From Clostridium sp. D33t1_170424_F3 (GTDB taxonomy: Bacteria; Bacillota; Clostridia; Oscillospirales; Acutalibacteraceae), in assembly GCF_015667585.1 (NCBI RefSeq), contig NZ_JADPEG010000010.1:1-64000 (forward strand): a DNA stretch of 64,000 bases, in the 5' to 3' direction. Positions 52,009-60,590 of this stretch are shown here, piece after piece (within the stretch, counting starts at the first letter, position 1; each line of letters starts with the position of its first letter). The notes beneath the pieces were generated by a model. That model worked only from the letters and a program-made list of their open reading frames with translations, did no database searches and had not been told where the DNA came from. Both the position numbers and the translations under genes were made by a program.

Positions 52009-53544
52009 TTACCGCTCAATTTCTAAAAACAGCTCCGGAAGCTTTTCGATCATATCCGTCGGCAGCATGGCACATTTCGAAAGCTGCTGTGCGCAGCGGT
52101 CGCCCGCCAGGCCGTGCAGATATACGGCGCCCGCCGCCGCGGTCAGCGGATTAACCCCCTGCGTGACAAACGACGCGATCATACCCGCCAGGACGTCGCC
52201 GCTGCCGGCCTTTGCCATGCCGGGATTCCCGGTGATGTTGAGGAACGCTTTCCCCTCCGGTGAAACGGCGATCGTGCCCGCGCCTTTGAGCACCATGGTC
52301 ACGTTGTGCTCCGCCGCAAACTTCCGCGCATACTCCAACCGATGCGCCTGCACATCCGAAACTGTCGTTTTCAACAGGCGCGCCATCTCCCCCGGATGCG
52401 GCGTCATAATGACCGGCCCCTTGGCTGTTTTCAATACATCTATATGTTCCGCCACAATATTTATGCCATCGGCGTCGATGACCAACGGGCACTTCGCCGT
52501 GGCAATCAGCTTAGTGACCATCGCCGTGGTTCCGGCGGATTTTCCCATGCCGCAGCCGATCAGGCACGCGGTGGAACGCGACAGGAACGCAAACAGATTG
52601 CGTTCGCTCTCTCCAGACAGCATGCCGTTTGGCAGGTTGTTAAGCAGGGTATAGGTCGGCTCCGTCACATTCTGGGCCACGATCGGATAAATCAAAGAGG
52701 GCAGCGCCACGTTGACTAAACCCGCGCCGCACCGGACCGCCGCTTTGGCGCTCAGCACCGCCGCGCCCGCCATGCCCACACTGCCGCAGACGCAGAGCAG
52801 CCTGCCATAGCTGCCTTTGTTGCTTTCCGGCTTCCTGGGCTTGATCATCGCGCGCGCCACGTTCTGCTCCGTCACCTCCAGCGTGGTTGGCTGGCGGTTA
52901 ATCAGCGCGGACGTAATCCCGACCGGCACCACAGCTACCTGTCCGCAATATGTCTTGCCCGGCTGCAGCAGATGTGCGTTCTTCAGTGTTGTAAAGGACA
53001 CCGTATAATTGGCGCGGATGCATTTTCCCTGGATGCCTCCCGTATCGCAAAGGACACCGCTGGGAATATCCAGAGAAATCACCATGGCAGAACAGCTCTT
53101 TACCACAATGAACAGCGGGTGCAAATACTCCGGTATGGAACCGTGGAACCCAATGCCATAGATTGCATCCACGATGAAATCGGCAGAGGAGAGCATCGGC
53201 GCGATCATTTCCGGAGTTTCCAGGTAATCCACGGTCTTGACCCCCGTGTCCGCCAGCTTCTCATACATCTCCCGCGCGATGTCCGTTCCCGGTTGTCCTT
53301 CCACCAGAACGACAATCACCTTCGCGCCGAGCTCCGCCAGGTGCCGCGCGGCAACAAATCCATCCCCGCCGTTGTTGCCCTTGCCGCAGAGCACTACAAC
53401 GCGCTTTTGATCGACCGGAAAGCGTTTTTTAATAAACCGTGCGGCGGCGGCGCCTGCGTTTTCCATCAGCTGTAAATAACTGATCCCCGATTTGACGGCG
53501 CTCTTCTCCAGACTGCGTGTTTGCTCTGCGTTCAATACCTTCAT
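52009..53544 (-). CDS. nnr: bifunctional NAD(P)H-hydrate epimerase / ADP-dependent dehydratase
   Basis: Repairs hydrated NADH and NADPH. The 511-residue fusion has an N-terminal epimerase (YjeF-N) domain with VVVLCGKGNNGGDGFVAARH near 48-67 and DFIVDAIYGIGFHG near 123-136. The C-terminal ribokinase-like dehydratase covers about 225-505 with RLLCVCGSVGMAGAAVLSAK near 244-263, MTPHPGEMARLL near 380-391 and GMAKAGSGDVLAGMIASFV near 439-457. Both halves keep their key motifs. The ATG overlaps the acpS stop by four bases. Confidence 0.95.
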   Translation of the reverse strand: MKVLNAEQTRSLEKSAVKSGISYLQLMENAGAAAARFIKKRFPVDQKRVVVLCGKGNNGGDGFVAARHLAELGAKVIVVLVEGQPGTDIAREMYEKLADTGVKTVDYLETPEMIAPMLSSADFIVDAIYGIGFHGSIPEYLHPLFIVVKSCSAMVISLDIPSGVLCDTGGIQGKCIRANYTVSFTTLKNAHLLQPGKTYCGQVAVVPVGITSALINRQPTTLEVTEQNVARAMIKPRKPESNKGSYGRLLCVCGSVGMAGAAVLSAKAAVRCGAGLVNVALPSLIYPIVAQNVTEPTYTLLNNLPNGMLSGESERNLFAFLSRSTACLIGCGMGKSAGTTAMVTKLIATAKCPLVIDADGINIVAEHIDVLKTAKGPVIMTPHPGEMARLLKTTVSDVQAHRLEYARKFAAEHNVTMVLKGAGTIAVSPEGKAFLNITGNPGMAKAGSGDVLAGMIASFVTQGVNPLTAAAGAVYLHGLAGDRCAQQLSKCAMLPTDMIEKLPELFLEIER

Positions 53545-53948
53545 TTATGTACCTCTCCTTTATCTCCGGATCCTTCCGCAGGTGGGGCTTTCTCCCCGAT
53601 TACGACTGCCGCCGCATACGCCTTTGTATGCGTCACACTCACTGTAAAAGTCAATCCCCGTTCCTGCGCAATTCGCCCGGCTGCACCACTCAGCCGCAGC
53701 AAAGGCTCTCCCAATTTGCCCCTCAGTAATTCCACTTCACAAAGTGCAAACCCACGCACTCCCGTGCCAAGCGCTTTGGCAAACGCCTCTTTCGCACAAA
53801 AGGAGGCCGCCGCACTCTGCGCGGAAAATCCGCGCTCCCGCAAAAAAGCCAGTTCAGCCGGGCCGAAGACCTTTTCACAGAAGCGCGGATTTTGTATTGA
53901 TTTTTTTATTCGTTCTACCTCAATCAGATCAATTCCCGTCACCAGCAT
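53541..53948 (-). CDS. acpS: holo-[acyl-carrier-protein] synthase AcpS
   Basis: Transfers phosphopantetheine from CoA to acyl carrier protein, activating fatty acid synthesis. The 135-residue protein has the two family motifs: VTGIDLIEVERIKKSI near 3-18 with the Mg-binding Asp, and AASFCAKEAFAKALGTG near 46-62 with the conserved Glu and Lys. The C-terminal FTVSVTHTKAYAAAVV near 101-116 is the usual closing strand. It is the first gene of the acpS-nnr-lipoprotein operon. Confidence 0.95.
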   Translation of the reverse strand: MLVTGIDLIEVERIKKSIQNPRFCEKVFGPAELAFLRERGFSAQSAAASFCAKEAFAKALGTGVRGFALCEVELLRGKLGEPLLRLSGAAGRIAQERGLTFTVSVTHTKAYAAAVVIGEKAPPAEGSGDKGEVHK

Positions 53949-54104
53949 GCCATACCTGCTTTACAGCGTTTTCTACCGGAATCCCCGCGAATTCAGCCGG
54001 ATTCCGACATAACGCAGTTTTGTTTTCATATGATAGCTTATTGTACCACATTTCGACAGCATTGACAATTCTTGGAACAGCCATTTTTATAAAAAGAGAC
54101 TTCC

Positions 54105-56444
54105 TTATTTTTCCACTTCCCAGATTTCCTTCGCATACTCGTGGATGGTTCGGTCGCTGGAAAACTTGCCCGCGTTTGCGGTATTGAGCAGACATTTCTG
54201 TGTGAAATGGAACCGGTCGCGGTACTCTGCGTTTGCACGCAGCTTTGCCTCGCAATACGGGATAAAATCGAGCAGCAGGTAGTAATTGTCCGGCTTGTGC
54301 CAGCTGGCGCCTTTCAGAATGGAATCGTAAAGGTCCTGGAACATGCCCGTTCCGCCGTCGTCAAACGTACCGTCGATCAGGCAGTCCATGACCCTGCGGA
54401 TGCGCGCGTCTTCTTTGTACAACGCCTTCGGATCGTACTTGTCCGCCAGCTTTTCCAGGTCCTCCACGCGCGCGCCGAAAATATAGTTGTTCTCCTCCCC
54501 GGCCTGTTCTACAATCTCCACATTCGCGCCGTCATAGGTGCCAAGCGTCACAGCGCCGTTCAGCATAAACTTCATGTTGCCGGTTCCGGAAGCCTCCGTG
54601 CCTGCTGTGGAAATCTGCTCGGAAATATCGGCCGCGGGGACCAGTTTTTCCGCATAGGAAACATTGTAATTGGAGACAAACACCACCTGCAGCCGGTCCT
54701 TCGTCTCCGGATCGTTGTTGACCCGTTTGGCGATTTCGTTGATGAACTTGATGACGCCCTTGGCTCGGAAGTACCCCGGAGCCGCCTTGGCTCCAAAGAG
54801 AAACACCATGGGATAAAAATCCTTGATGCGCCCGTCCTTCAGGCCAAAATAAAGATCCAGAATGGAAAACGCATTTAACAGCTGGCGCTTGTACTCGTGC
54901 AGACGCTTTGCCTGAATGTCAAAGATAAAGTCCGGACTGATCCGCACCCCGTCGTGCTTCTGTACATAATCCGCCAACTGCTGCTTCTTCAGGTATTTAA
55001 TCTCCGCAAACTGGCGGATTGCGGTCGCGTCGTCCTTGTACGCCTCCAGCCCCTTCAGCTTATCCAGATCGGTAATCCAGCCGTTCCCGATTTTGCCCGT
55101 GATATACCCGGACAGCTCCTGGTTGGCCAAGGCAAGCCAGCGGCGCTGCGTGATGCCGTTGGTCTTGTTGTTAAAGCGCTCCGGATACAGCGTATACCAT
55201 TCGTGCAGCGCAACATTTTTAATAATTTCCGTGTGGATTTTTGCGACGCCGTTGGTGGAATGCGTACCAAAAATCGCAAGGCGCGCCATGTGAATCTGCC
55301 CGTCGTCCAAAATCCGATACGGCTTCTGCGCTTCCCCCGTCACGCCCATCGCCGTCAGTTCCTTTTGCAGCGTTTTATCGATCAGCACAACATAGCGGTA
55401 AACCTGCGGAAGCACGGAGCGGAACAACCGGACACTCCATTTTTCCAGCGCCTCCGCCATAATGGTGTGGTTGGTGTAGGCAAAGGTCCGGCGGGCAATT
55501 TTCAGCGCGCGCGCAAAAGTCAGATGCTCGTTCATCACCAGCAGACGCACCAGCTCCGCAATGGACACGACCGGATGGGTGTCGTTCAACTGAATTGCAT
55601 AGGCCTCCGGGAACGCGGAGAAATCGTCCCCATGCACCGCTTTATAGCGGCGGATCAAATCCTGCAGGGACGCGCTGGAGAAAAAGTACTGCTGTTTCAG
55701 GCGCAACCGCTTGCCCTTATCTGTATCGTCATTGGGATAAAGCACGCTGGAGATCGCTTCCGCCTCGTTGCGCTCTTTCACCGCAAGGTCGTATTTCTGC
55801 GCATTAAACAGGTCAAAGTCAAAACCGTTGACCGGCTCCGCCTGCCACAACCGCAGGGTATTGACCGTCTCCCCGCCGTATCCGATCACCGGCGTGTCGT
55901 AAGGTACGGCATATACAGACTGATTTTTGAATGTAACCAGGACTTTTTCCTCTTCCTTCCGGATGGACCAGGGATCGCCGAAGCGCTGCCAGTCGTCCGC
56001 CGTCTCCTTTTGAAAGCCGTCGGCAAAATACTGCTTGAACAGTCCGTATTTATACCGGATGCCGTAGCCGTCCAGCGGAATCTGATGTGTAGCCGCGGAA
56101 TCCAGGAAGCAGGCGGCCAATCGGCCCAGCCCGCCGTTTCCCAACGCCGCGTCCTCAATTTCCTCAAATATGGAAAGCTCAATATTATGTTCGTTAAACA
56201 GCTCTGCGAGCGGTTCCAGCAAGCCAAGATTCAAAAGATTGTTGTAAATCAACCGGCCAATGAGAAATTCCGCAGAAAAATAGCAAGCGCGCTTCTGCCC
56301 GGCAGGTTTGTTCCACTCCGGTATCACCGCTTTCATGGTCGCTTTGGAAACGGCGTTATATAATTCAACCGTACTGGCGTCCTGAATGTCCTTTCCGTAT
56401 TCCAGCTCCAGCGCCTCACAGATATCATTTTTAAATGTATTCAT
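54105..56444 (-). CDS. glgP: glycogen/maltodextrin phosphorylase
   Basis: PLP-dependent enzyme releasing glucose-1-phosphate from alpha-1,4-glucans. The 779-residue protein contains RACYFSAEFLIGRLIYNNLL near 49-68, ALGNGGLGRLAACFLDSAAT near 99-118, the motif AIQLNDTHPV near 286-295, and the PLP lysine region EASGTGNMKFMLNGAVTLGT near 637-656. No N-terminal regulatory extension of the eukaryotic type is present. It follows malQ by 18 bases, so the two enzymes are made together, under the divergent LacI-family gene. Confidence 0.96.
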   Translation of the reverse strand: MNTFKNDICEALELEYGKDIQDASTVELYNAVSKATMKAVIPEWNKPAGQKRACYFSAEFLIGRLIYNNLLNLGLLEPLAELFNEHNIELSIFEEIEDAALGNGGLGRLAACFLDSAATHQIPLDGYGIRYKYGLFKQYFADGFQKETADDWQRFGDPWSIRKEEEKVLVTFKNQSVYAVPYDTPVIGYGGETVNTLRLWQAEPVNGFDFDLFNAQKYDLAVKERNEAEAISSVLYPNDDTDKGKRLRLKQQYFFSSASLQDLIRRYKAVHGDDFSAFPEAYAIQLNDTHPVVSIAELVRLLVMNEHLTFARALKIARRTFAYTNHTIMAEALEKWSVRLFRSVLPQVYRYVVLIDKTLQKELTAMGVTGEAQKPYRILDDGQIHMARLAIFGTHSTNGVAKIHTEIIKNVALHEWYTLYPERFNNKTNGITQRRWLALANQELSGYITGKIGNGWITDLDKLKGLEAYKDDATAIRQFAEIKYLKKQQLADYVQKHDGVRISPDFIFDIQAKRLHEYKRQLLNAFSILDLYFGLKDGRIKDFYPMVFLFGAKAAPGYFRAKGVIKFINEIAKRVNNDPETKDRLQVVFVSNYNVSYAEKLVPAADISEQISTAGTEASGTGNMKFMLNGAVTLGTYDGANVEIVEQAGEENNYIFGARVEDLEKLADKYDPKALYKEDARIRRVMDCLIDGTFDDGGTGMFQDLYDSILKGASWHKPDNYYLLLDFIPYCEAKLRANAEYRDRFHFTQKCLLNTANAGKFSSDRTIHEYAKEIWEVEK

Positions 56445-56462
56445 TCTACACGCTCCTTCTTC

Positions 56463-57959
56463 TCATCGCCCGTAAAGCTCCGTCAACTCTTTCAGCCACG
56501 ACGCCAGCTCGTCTTTCAGCTGCTCCCGACGCAGGCGCCAGCGCCAGTTTCCGCCCAATGTAGATGGAAAATTCATGCGCGCGCTGTTTGGCAGGAACAG
56601 CAGATCCTGCATCTGGAACAGCACCGTATTTGCCACGCTCGCATATCCCGCTATAACAACGGCTTTGGGGATATCGTTTCTCCTGCGCACCTGCAGATAT
56701 TTCATGGCATACCGCGCATCCGCGGGTTTCATATTGTTGTAGCGTCCCGCCAACGTTTCATTGTCGTGCGTCCCGCCGTACACAACCATATTCTGCGTGT
56801 AGTTGTGCGGAAGGTGCTCGTTCCGCGCGTCGGAGTCAAAGCCGAATTGAATGATCTTCATGCTTGGGTAACCCGCCTGTTTCAGCACCTTGCGCACCTG
56901 CGGCACCACGACGCCCAGGTCCTCCGCAATCACTTTGGATTGCCCGACCGCGGAGTCGATTGCCTTGACCAGCTTTGCTCCGGGCCCTTCCCGCCACTCC
57001 CCCGTCGCGGCGGTCTCTGAACCGTAGGGAATCGCATAGTACCGCACCACACCGATGAAATGATCGACTCGGATGACGTCGTACAGCTTCGCAGAGTGCG
57101 CCATTCGCTCCTTCCACCATGTGAAATCTGTTTGCTCCATTGCATCCCAGTCATACAAAGGATTTCCCCAGAGCTGGCCCGTTGTGGAAAACGCATCCGG
57201 AGGCACCCCCGCCACGCTGACCGGACGGCGCAGTTCATCCAATTGGAACAGGCCGCCGTGAACCCACACATCCGCGCTGTCCAGCGCCACATAAATCGGA
57301 ATGTCCCCGATGATCTGCACGCCTTTCTCATTTGCATAGGCTTTGACCCGGTTCCACTGCTCAAAGAATTTATACTGGCAGAAGCTCCAGAACGCGCGCT
57401 CCTCCGCCAGTTCCGCTTCCCAGTGCGCTATGGCCTCCGGCTGGCGCAGCCGGAGTTCTTCCGGCCAGCACAGCCACTCCTGGTTGTCAAATCGCTCTTT
57501 CAGAGCCATAAACAGGCTGTAGTCCCCCAGCCAGTTTTTCTGTTCTTCACAAAACCGGCGGTACGCTTCCGTCCCCTGGTGCCGGCTGCGACGAAACGCC
57601 TGCCGCAAAAGGGGGAACCGGAACCGGAACAGCCGTTCATAGTCCACGTCGTCCGGGGCGGTTCCCCAGCTGTAACCGCTGACTTCCCGCTTTTCGAGCA
57701 GGCCTTCCTCTACCAACGTATCCAGATCGATAAAATACGGGTTCCCGGCAAAGGCGGAGAAGGACTGGTAGGGGCTGTCTCCAAAGCTGGTGGGACCAAC
57801 CGGCAGCACCTGCCAATAGGTTTGCCCGGCTGCTGTTAAAAAATCGACGAAAGCAAAGACGTCCCTTCCCAGCGTGCCAATGCCATACGGAGACGGCAAA
57901 CTGCTGACTGGAAGCAGAATCCCTGCTCCACGCGGCAATTGTTTGTTTATTTTTGGCAT
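56463..57959 (-). CDS. malQ: 4-alpha-glucanotransferase (amylomaltase)
   Basis: GH77 enzyme that moves maltosyl or longer units between maltodextrins, supplying chains for glgP. The 498-residue protein has PRGAGILLPVSSLPSPYGIG near 8-27, the nucleophile region VIRVDHFIGVVRYYAIPYG near 303-321, the acid in VIAEDLGVVVPQVRKVL near 353-369 and the third carboxylate in GGTHDNETLAGRYNN near 403-417. The start is the ATG at 57959 after GGGTGAG. It is divergent from the LacI-type regulator, with 209 bases between. Confidence 0.95.
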   Translation of the reverse strand: MPKINKQLPRGAGILLPVSSLPSPYGIGTLGRDVFAFVDFLTAAGQTYWQVLPVGPTSFGDSPYQSFSAFAGNPYFIDLDTLVEEGLLEKREVSGYSWGTAPDDVDYERLFRFRFPLLRQAFRRSRHQGTEAYRRFCEEQKNWLGDYSLFMALKERFDNQEWLCWPEELRLRQPEAIAHWEAELAEERAFWSFCQYKFFEQWNRVKAYANEKGVQIIGDIPIYVALDSADVWVHGGLFQLDELRRPVSVAGVPPDAFSTTGQLWGNPLYDWDAMEQTDFTWWKERMAHSAKLYDVIRVDHFIGVVRYYAIPYGSETAATGEWREGPGAKLVKAIDSAVGQSKVIAEDLGVVVPQVRKVLKQAGYPSMKIIQFGFDSDARNEHLPHNYTQNMVVYGGTHDNETLAGRYNNMKPADARYAMKYLQVRRRNDIPKAVVIAGYASVANTVLFQMQDLLFLPNSARMNFPSTLGGNWRWRLRREQLKDELASWLKELTELYGR

Positions 57960-58106
57960 AATCTCACCCTTATCACGAAAATATACGAAACTATTTACCG
58001 CGCTCCATAATACCAAATCCTGCCGCCAATGTCAACTCAGCGCTGTTCCGTTTGAAAAGGGACTACCATTTTATAATAAAAATGTATTTATCCTCTCAAT
58101 ATCCTA

Positions 58107-58135
58107 TTGAATCCCTGTACTATTCCCGCTATACT
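58107..58135 (+). promoter_or_regulatory. promoter of the LacI-family gene
   Basis: TTGAAT (58107-58112), 17-base spacer, TATACT (58130-58135), 33 bases before the start codon. The malQ promoter on the other strand must lie within 57960-58100; I could not single it out, and no perfect LacI-type palindrome was found. Confidence 0.6.
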
Positions 58136-58168
58136 GATAAACGCAGTTTAACAGACAGGAGGCCGCCT

Positions 58169-59179
58169 ATGGCAACGATTAAGGACATCGCAACCCGGCT
58201 CGGCATTGCGGCAAGCACCGTTTCGAAAGGCCTGAACGGCGCCAGCGACGTCAGTGAGGAAACCCGGCAGCTTGTGCTGGACACCGCCGTAGAAATGGGC
58301 TATGCGTCTAAGCGTGTACGGCGCACCGGCAAGCGCAAGGTTTGCATCCTGATTGAAAATATGGAATACAATCATATCGACCAATTTGGCTATGAGATTA
58401 TTGTGGGGTTTAAAATGGCTGCAGCACGCAGACACTGTGAGGTCACTGTGATTCCCACCAATTTGAATATGCAGGCAAAGGAAAAATATGATTCCTTTAT
58501 GCTCAAGCACGGTTTTTGCGGCGCTTTCCTTTTGGGATTCGCCCTACACGACGATTATATCAGTCAGGTGGAACACACAGCCGTCCCCACGGTACTGCTG
58601 GATAATACACTGCAAAACCGGTATGTGGGCTATGTGGGCACGGACGGCTTTGAGGGAATCGAAGCTCTGATCGCACTGTTGGCAAAACAAGGGCACAGCC
58701 GCATCGCCCTGCTCAACGGCTCCAAAAACAGTATGGTCACAGAGGAACGCCAGGCCGCCTTCGTTCAGTCCATGGAGCGGCACGGGCTCCCTGTCGATTG
58801 GAGCCTGATCGAAAACGGCTGGTTTGTCGCAGACTGTGCAAAACATCATGTGGCAAAATTCCTGGAGCGGGGCGCGACCGCCATTGTGTGTGCAAGCGAT
58901 CTGATCGCCTCCGGCGTGGTCGCGGAGCTCAAACGGCTGGGGAAACGGATTCCAGAGGACGTCAGCGTCACCGGTTTCGACGATCTTCCCATTGCACAGC
59001 ATCTGACGCCCACCCTGACCACCGTGCGGCAGGACCGCGTTTCTCTGGGAAAAAGCGCTTTCATGCTCCTGGAAGAATTGATCGGCGGAGTCAGCATCGG
59101 CAAGCTGCTGCTGCGTCCGGAGCTGATCGTCCGGGAATCCGTCGGCCCCTGTCCGCAATCCGTCGAAAAAAGCTTGTAA
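58169..59179 (+). CDS. LacI-family regulator, probably of malQ-glgP
   Basis: Sugar-responsive repressor of 336 residues. The N-terminal helix-turn-helix and hinge read MATIKDIATRLGIAASTVSK then GLNGASDVSEETRQLVLDTA, which is the LacI/GalR head. The periplasmic-binding-protein-like effector domain spans about 60-325 (KVCILIENMEYNHIDQFGYE, DVSVTGFDDLPIAQHLTPTL). The start at 58169 has AGGAGG six bases before; the frame to 58052 lacks the family N-terminus. Divergence from malQ-glgP suggests a MalR-type role with a maltodextrin effector, an inference from context only. The stop codon lies inside the promoter of the next gene. Confidence 0.88.
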   Translation: MATIKDIATRLGIAASTVSKGLNGASDVSEETRQLVLDTAVEMGYASKRVRRTGKRKVCILIENMEYNHIDQFGYEIIVGFKMAAARRHCEVTVIPTNLNMQAKEKYDSFMLKHGFCGAFLLGFALHDDYISQVEHTAVPTVLLDNTLQNRYVGYVGTDGFEGIEALIALLAKQGHSRIALLNGSKNSMVTEERQAAFVQSMERHGLPVDWSLIENGWFVADCAKHHVAKFLERGATAIVCASDLIASGVVAELKRLGKRIPEDVSVTGFDDLPIAQHLTPTLTTVRQDRVSLGKSAFMLLEELIGGVSIGKLLLRPELIVRESVGPCPQSVEKSL

Positions 59180-59202
59180 TTTCTGCAAAAAGATGGTATA
59201 TT
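59174..59202 (+). promoter_or_regulatory. promoter of the T-box-pheST unit
   Basis: TTGTAA (59174-59179), 17-base spacer, TATATT (59197-59202). The -35 box overlaps the TAA of the upstream regulator gene. Confidence 0.65.
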
Positions 59203-59207
59203 AAAAA

Positions 59208-59476
59208 ATAACGCGAGGAAAAAGGAAAGTAGCTTTTTACCTGTCAGACAGAGAGGGCGCGTCACCGGCTGTAAGCGCGCCTGTGAACCGGAAAAAGTGA
59301 AGTTCCCTTTGGAGCGGCATGGCTGAATGATTCTATATCTAGTAGGCTGTGACGGTAGGCGCCGATATCGGCCAAAAAGCTGTATGTCGTGTTTATGCGG
59401 CATAAATCAGGGTGGTACCGCGGAGTGCTGACACGCCTTCGTCCCTTACTTTTTAAGAGGGACAAAGGCGTTTTTT
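59208..59476 (+). promoter_or_regulatory. T-box riboswitch (phenylalanine) controlling pheST
   Basis: tRNA-sensing leader. The invariant T-box AGGGTGGTACCGCG is at 59409-59422. Stem I elements come before it: AGAGAGGGCG near 59256 and the specifier region GTGAAGTTCCC with the candidate Phe codon TTC at 59303-59305, then TTTGGAGCGGCATGG. The terminator is ACGCCTTCGTCCCTT (59433-59447) against GAGGGACAAAGGCG plus T6 (to 59476); the T-box bases with the 5' arm make the competing antiterminator. Uncharged tRNA-Phe would permit transcription of pheS-pheT. Confidence 0.95.
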
Positions 59477-59529
59477 ATTTGCAGAAATTTGTCCCTGTGA
59501 CCCACAATATGGAAAGGAATGATCAAACC

Positions 59530-60549
59530 ATGAAGCAGAAGCTGGAAGAAATCCGCGCAAATGCCATGCGCGAGCTGGCGGAAGCAACCGGACCGCAGTC
59601 TCTGGAGACCCTGCGTGTGAAGTATCTTGGAAAGAAGGGCGAAGTGACCGCCATTCTCAAGCAGATGGGCAAGCTGACGCCCGAGGAGCGCCCGGTCATC
59701 GGCGAGCTGGCCAATAAGGTCCGCACCTTTATTGAAGCGGATCTGACCAAACGCGCCGCCGAACTGAAAGCAGAAGCAACCAAAAAGCGCTTGGAACTGG
59801 AGCGCCTCGACGTGACCCTGCCGGGTACGCACCGCGAACTGGGCGTCCCGCATCCTCTGTCCATTGTATTGGATGAAATTAAGGAAATCTTCGTAGGCAT
59901 GGGGTTCGACATCGTGGAGGGCCCCGAGGTCGAATACGATTACTACAACTTTGAAGCGCTGAATATCCCCAAGGATCATCCGGCGCGCGACACACAGGAT
60001 ACCTTCTATATCAACGATAACATCGTCCTGCGCACACAGACCTCCCCTGTGCAGATCCGCGTGATGGAAAAGCAGCAGCCCCCCATCCGCGTGATTTCCC
60101 CGGGCCGCGTCTACCGTTCCGACGCGGTGGACGCCACGCATTCCCCGCTGTTCCACCAGATCGAGGGCCTTGTGGTCGACAAGGGCGTTACTTTTGCCGA
60201 CCTGAAGGGTACGCTGGAAACCTTTGTCAAGCGCCTGTACGGTGAGGATTCCGTCGTGCGCTTCCGTCCGCACCACTTCCCCTTCACGGAGCCGAGCGCC
60301 GAGGTCGACGTGCAGTGCTTTAACTGCCACGGCGAGGGCTGCCGCCTCTGCAAGGGCGAGGGCTGGATTGAGATTCTCGGCTGCGGCATGGTGCATCCGA
60401 AGGTGCTCTCCAACTGCGGCATCGATCCGGAGGTCTACAGCGGCTTTGCGCTGGGCATGGGCCTGGAGCGCGTCGTAATGCGCCGCTACAACATTGACGA
60501 CCTGCGCCTGTTCTATGAGAACGACGTGCGGTTCCTCAAGCAGTTCTAA
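59530..60549 (+). CDS. pheS: phenylalanyl-tRNA synthetase alpha subunit
   Basis: Catalytic subunit of the (alpha-beta)2 class II enzyme, 340 residues at this start. A coiled coil occupies about 1-85. Class II motifs follow: [20 protein letters not shown] near 108-127, [20 protein letters not shown] near 130-149, motif 2 with [11 protein letters not shown] near 190-200, and motif 3 [17 protein letters not shown] near 308-324. I choose the ATG at 59530 ([13 protein letters not shown]) with AAGGA upstream; an in-frame ATG at 59509 has no ribosome site. pheT follows after 41 bases. Confidence 0.97.
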   Translation: MKQKLEEIRANAMRELAEATGPQSLETLRVKYLGKKGEVTAILKQMGKLTPEERPVIGELANKVRTFIEADLTKRAAELKAEATKKRLELERLDVTLPGTHRELGVPHPLSIVLDEIKEIFVGMGFDIVEGPEVEYDYYNFEALNIPKDHPARDTQDTFYINDNIVLRTQTSPVQIRVMEKQQPPIRVISPGRVYRSDAVDATHSPLFHQIEGLVVDKGVTFADLKGTLETFVKRLYGEDSVVRFRPHHFPFTEPSAEVDVQCFNCHGEGCRLCKGEGWIEILGCGMVHPKVLSNCGIDPEVYSGFALGMGLERVVMRRYNIDDLRLFYENDVRFLKQF

Positions 60550-60590
60550 TCCGAAGAATAACTTTGACATAGAAAGTGTGGTAAAAAGCA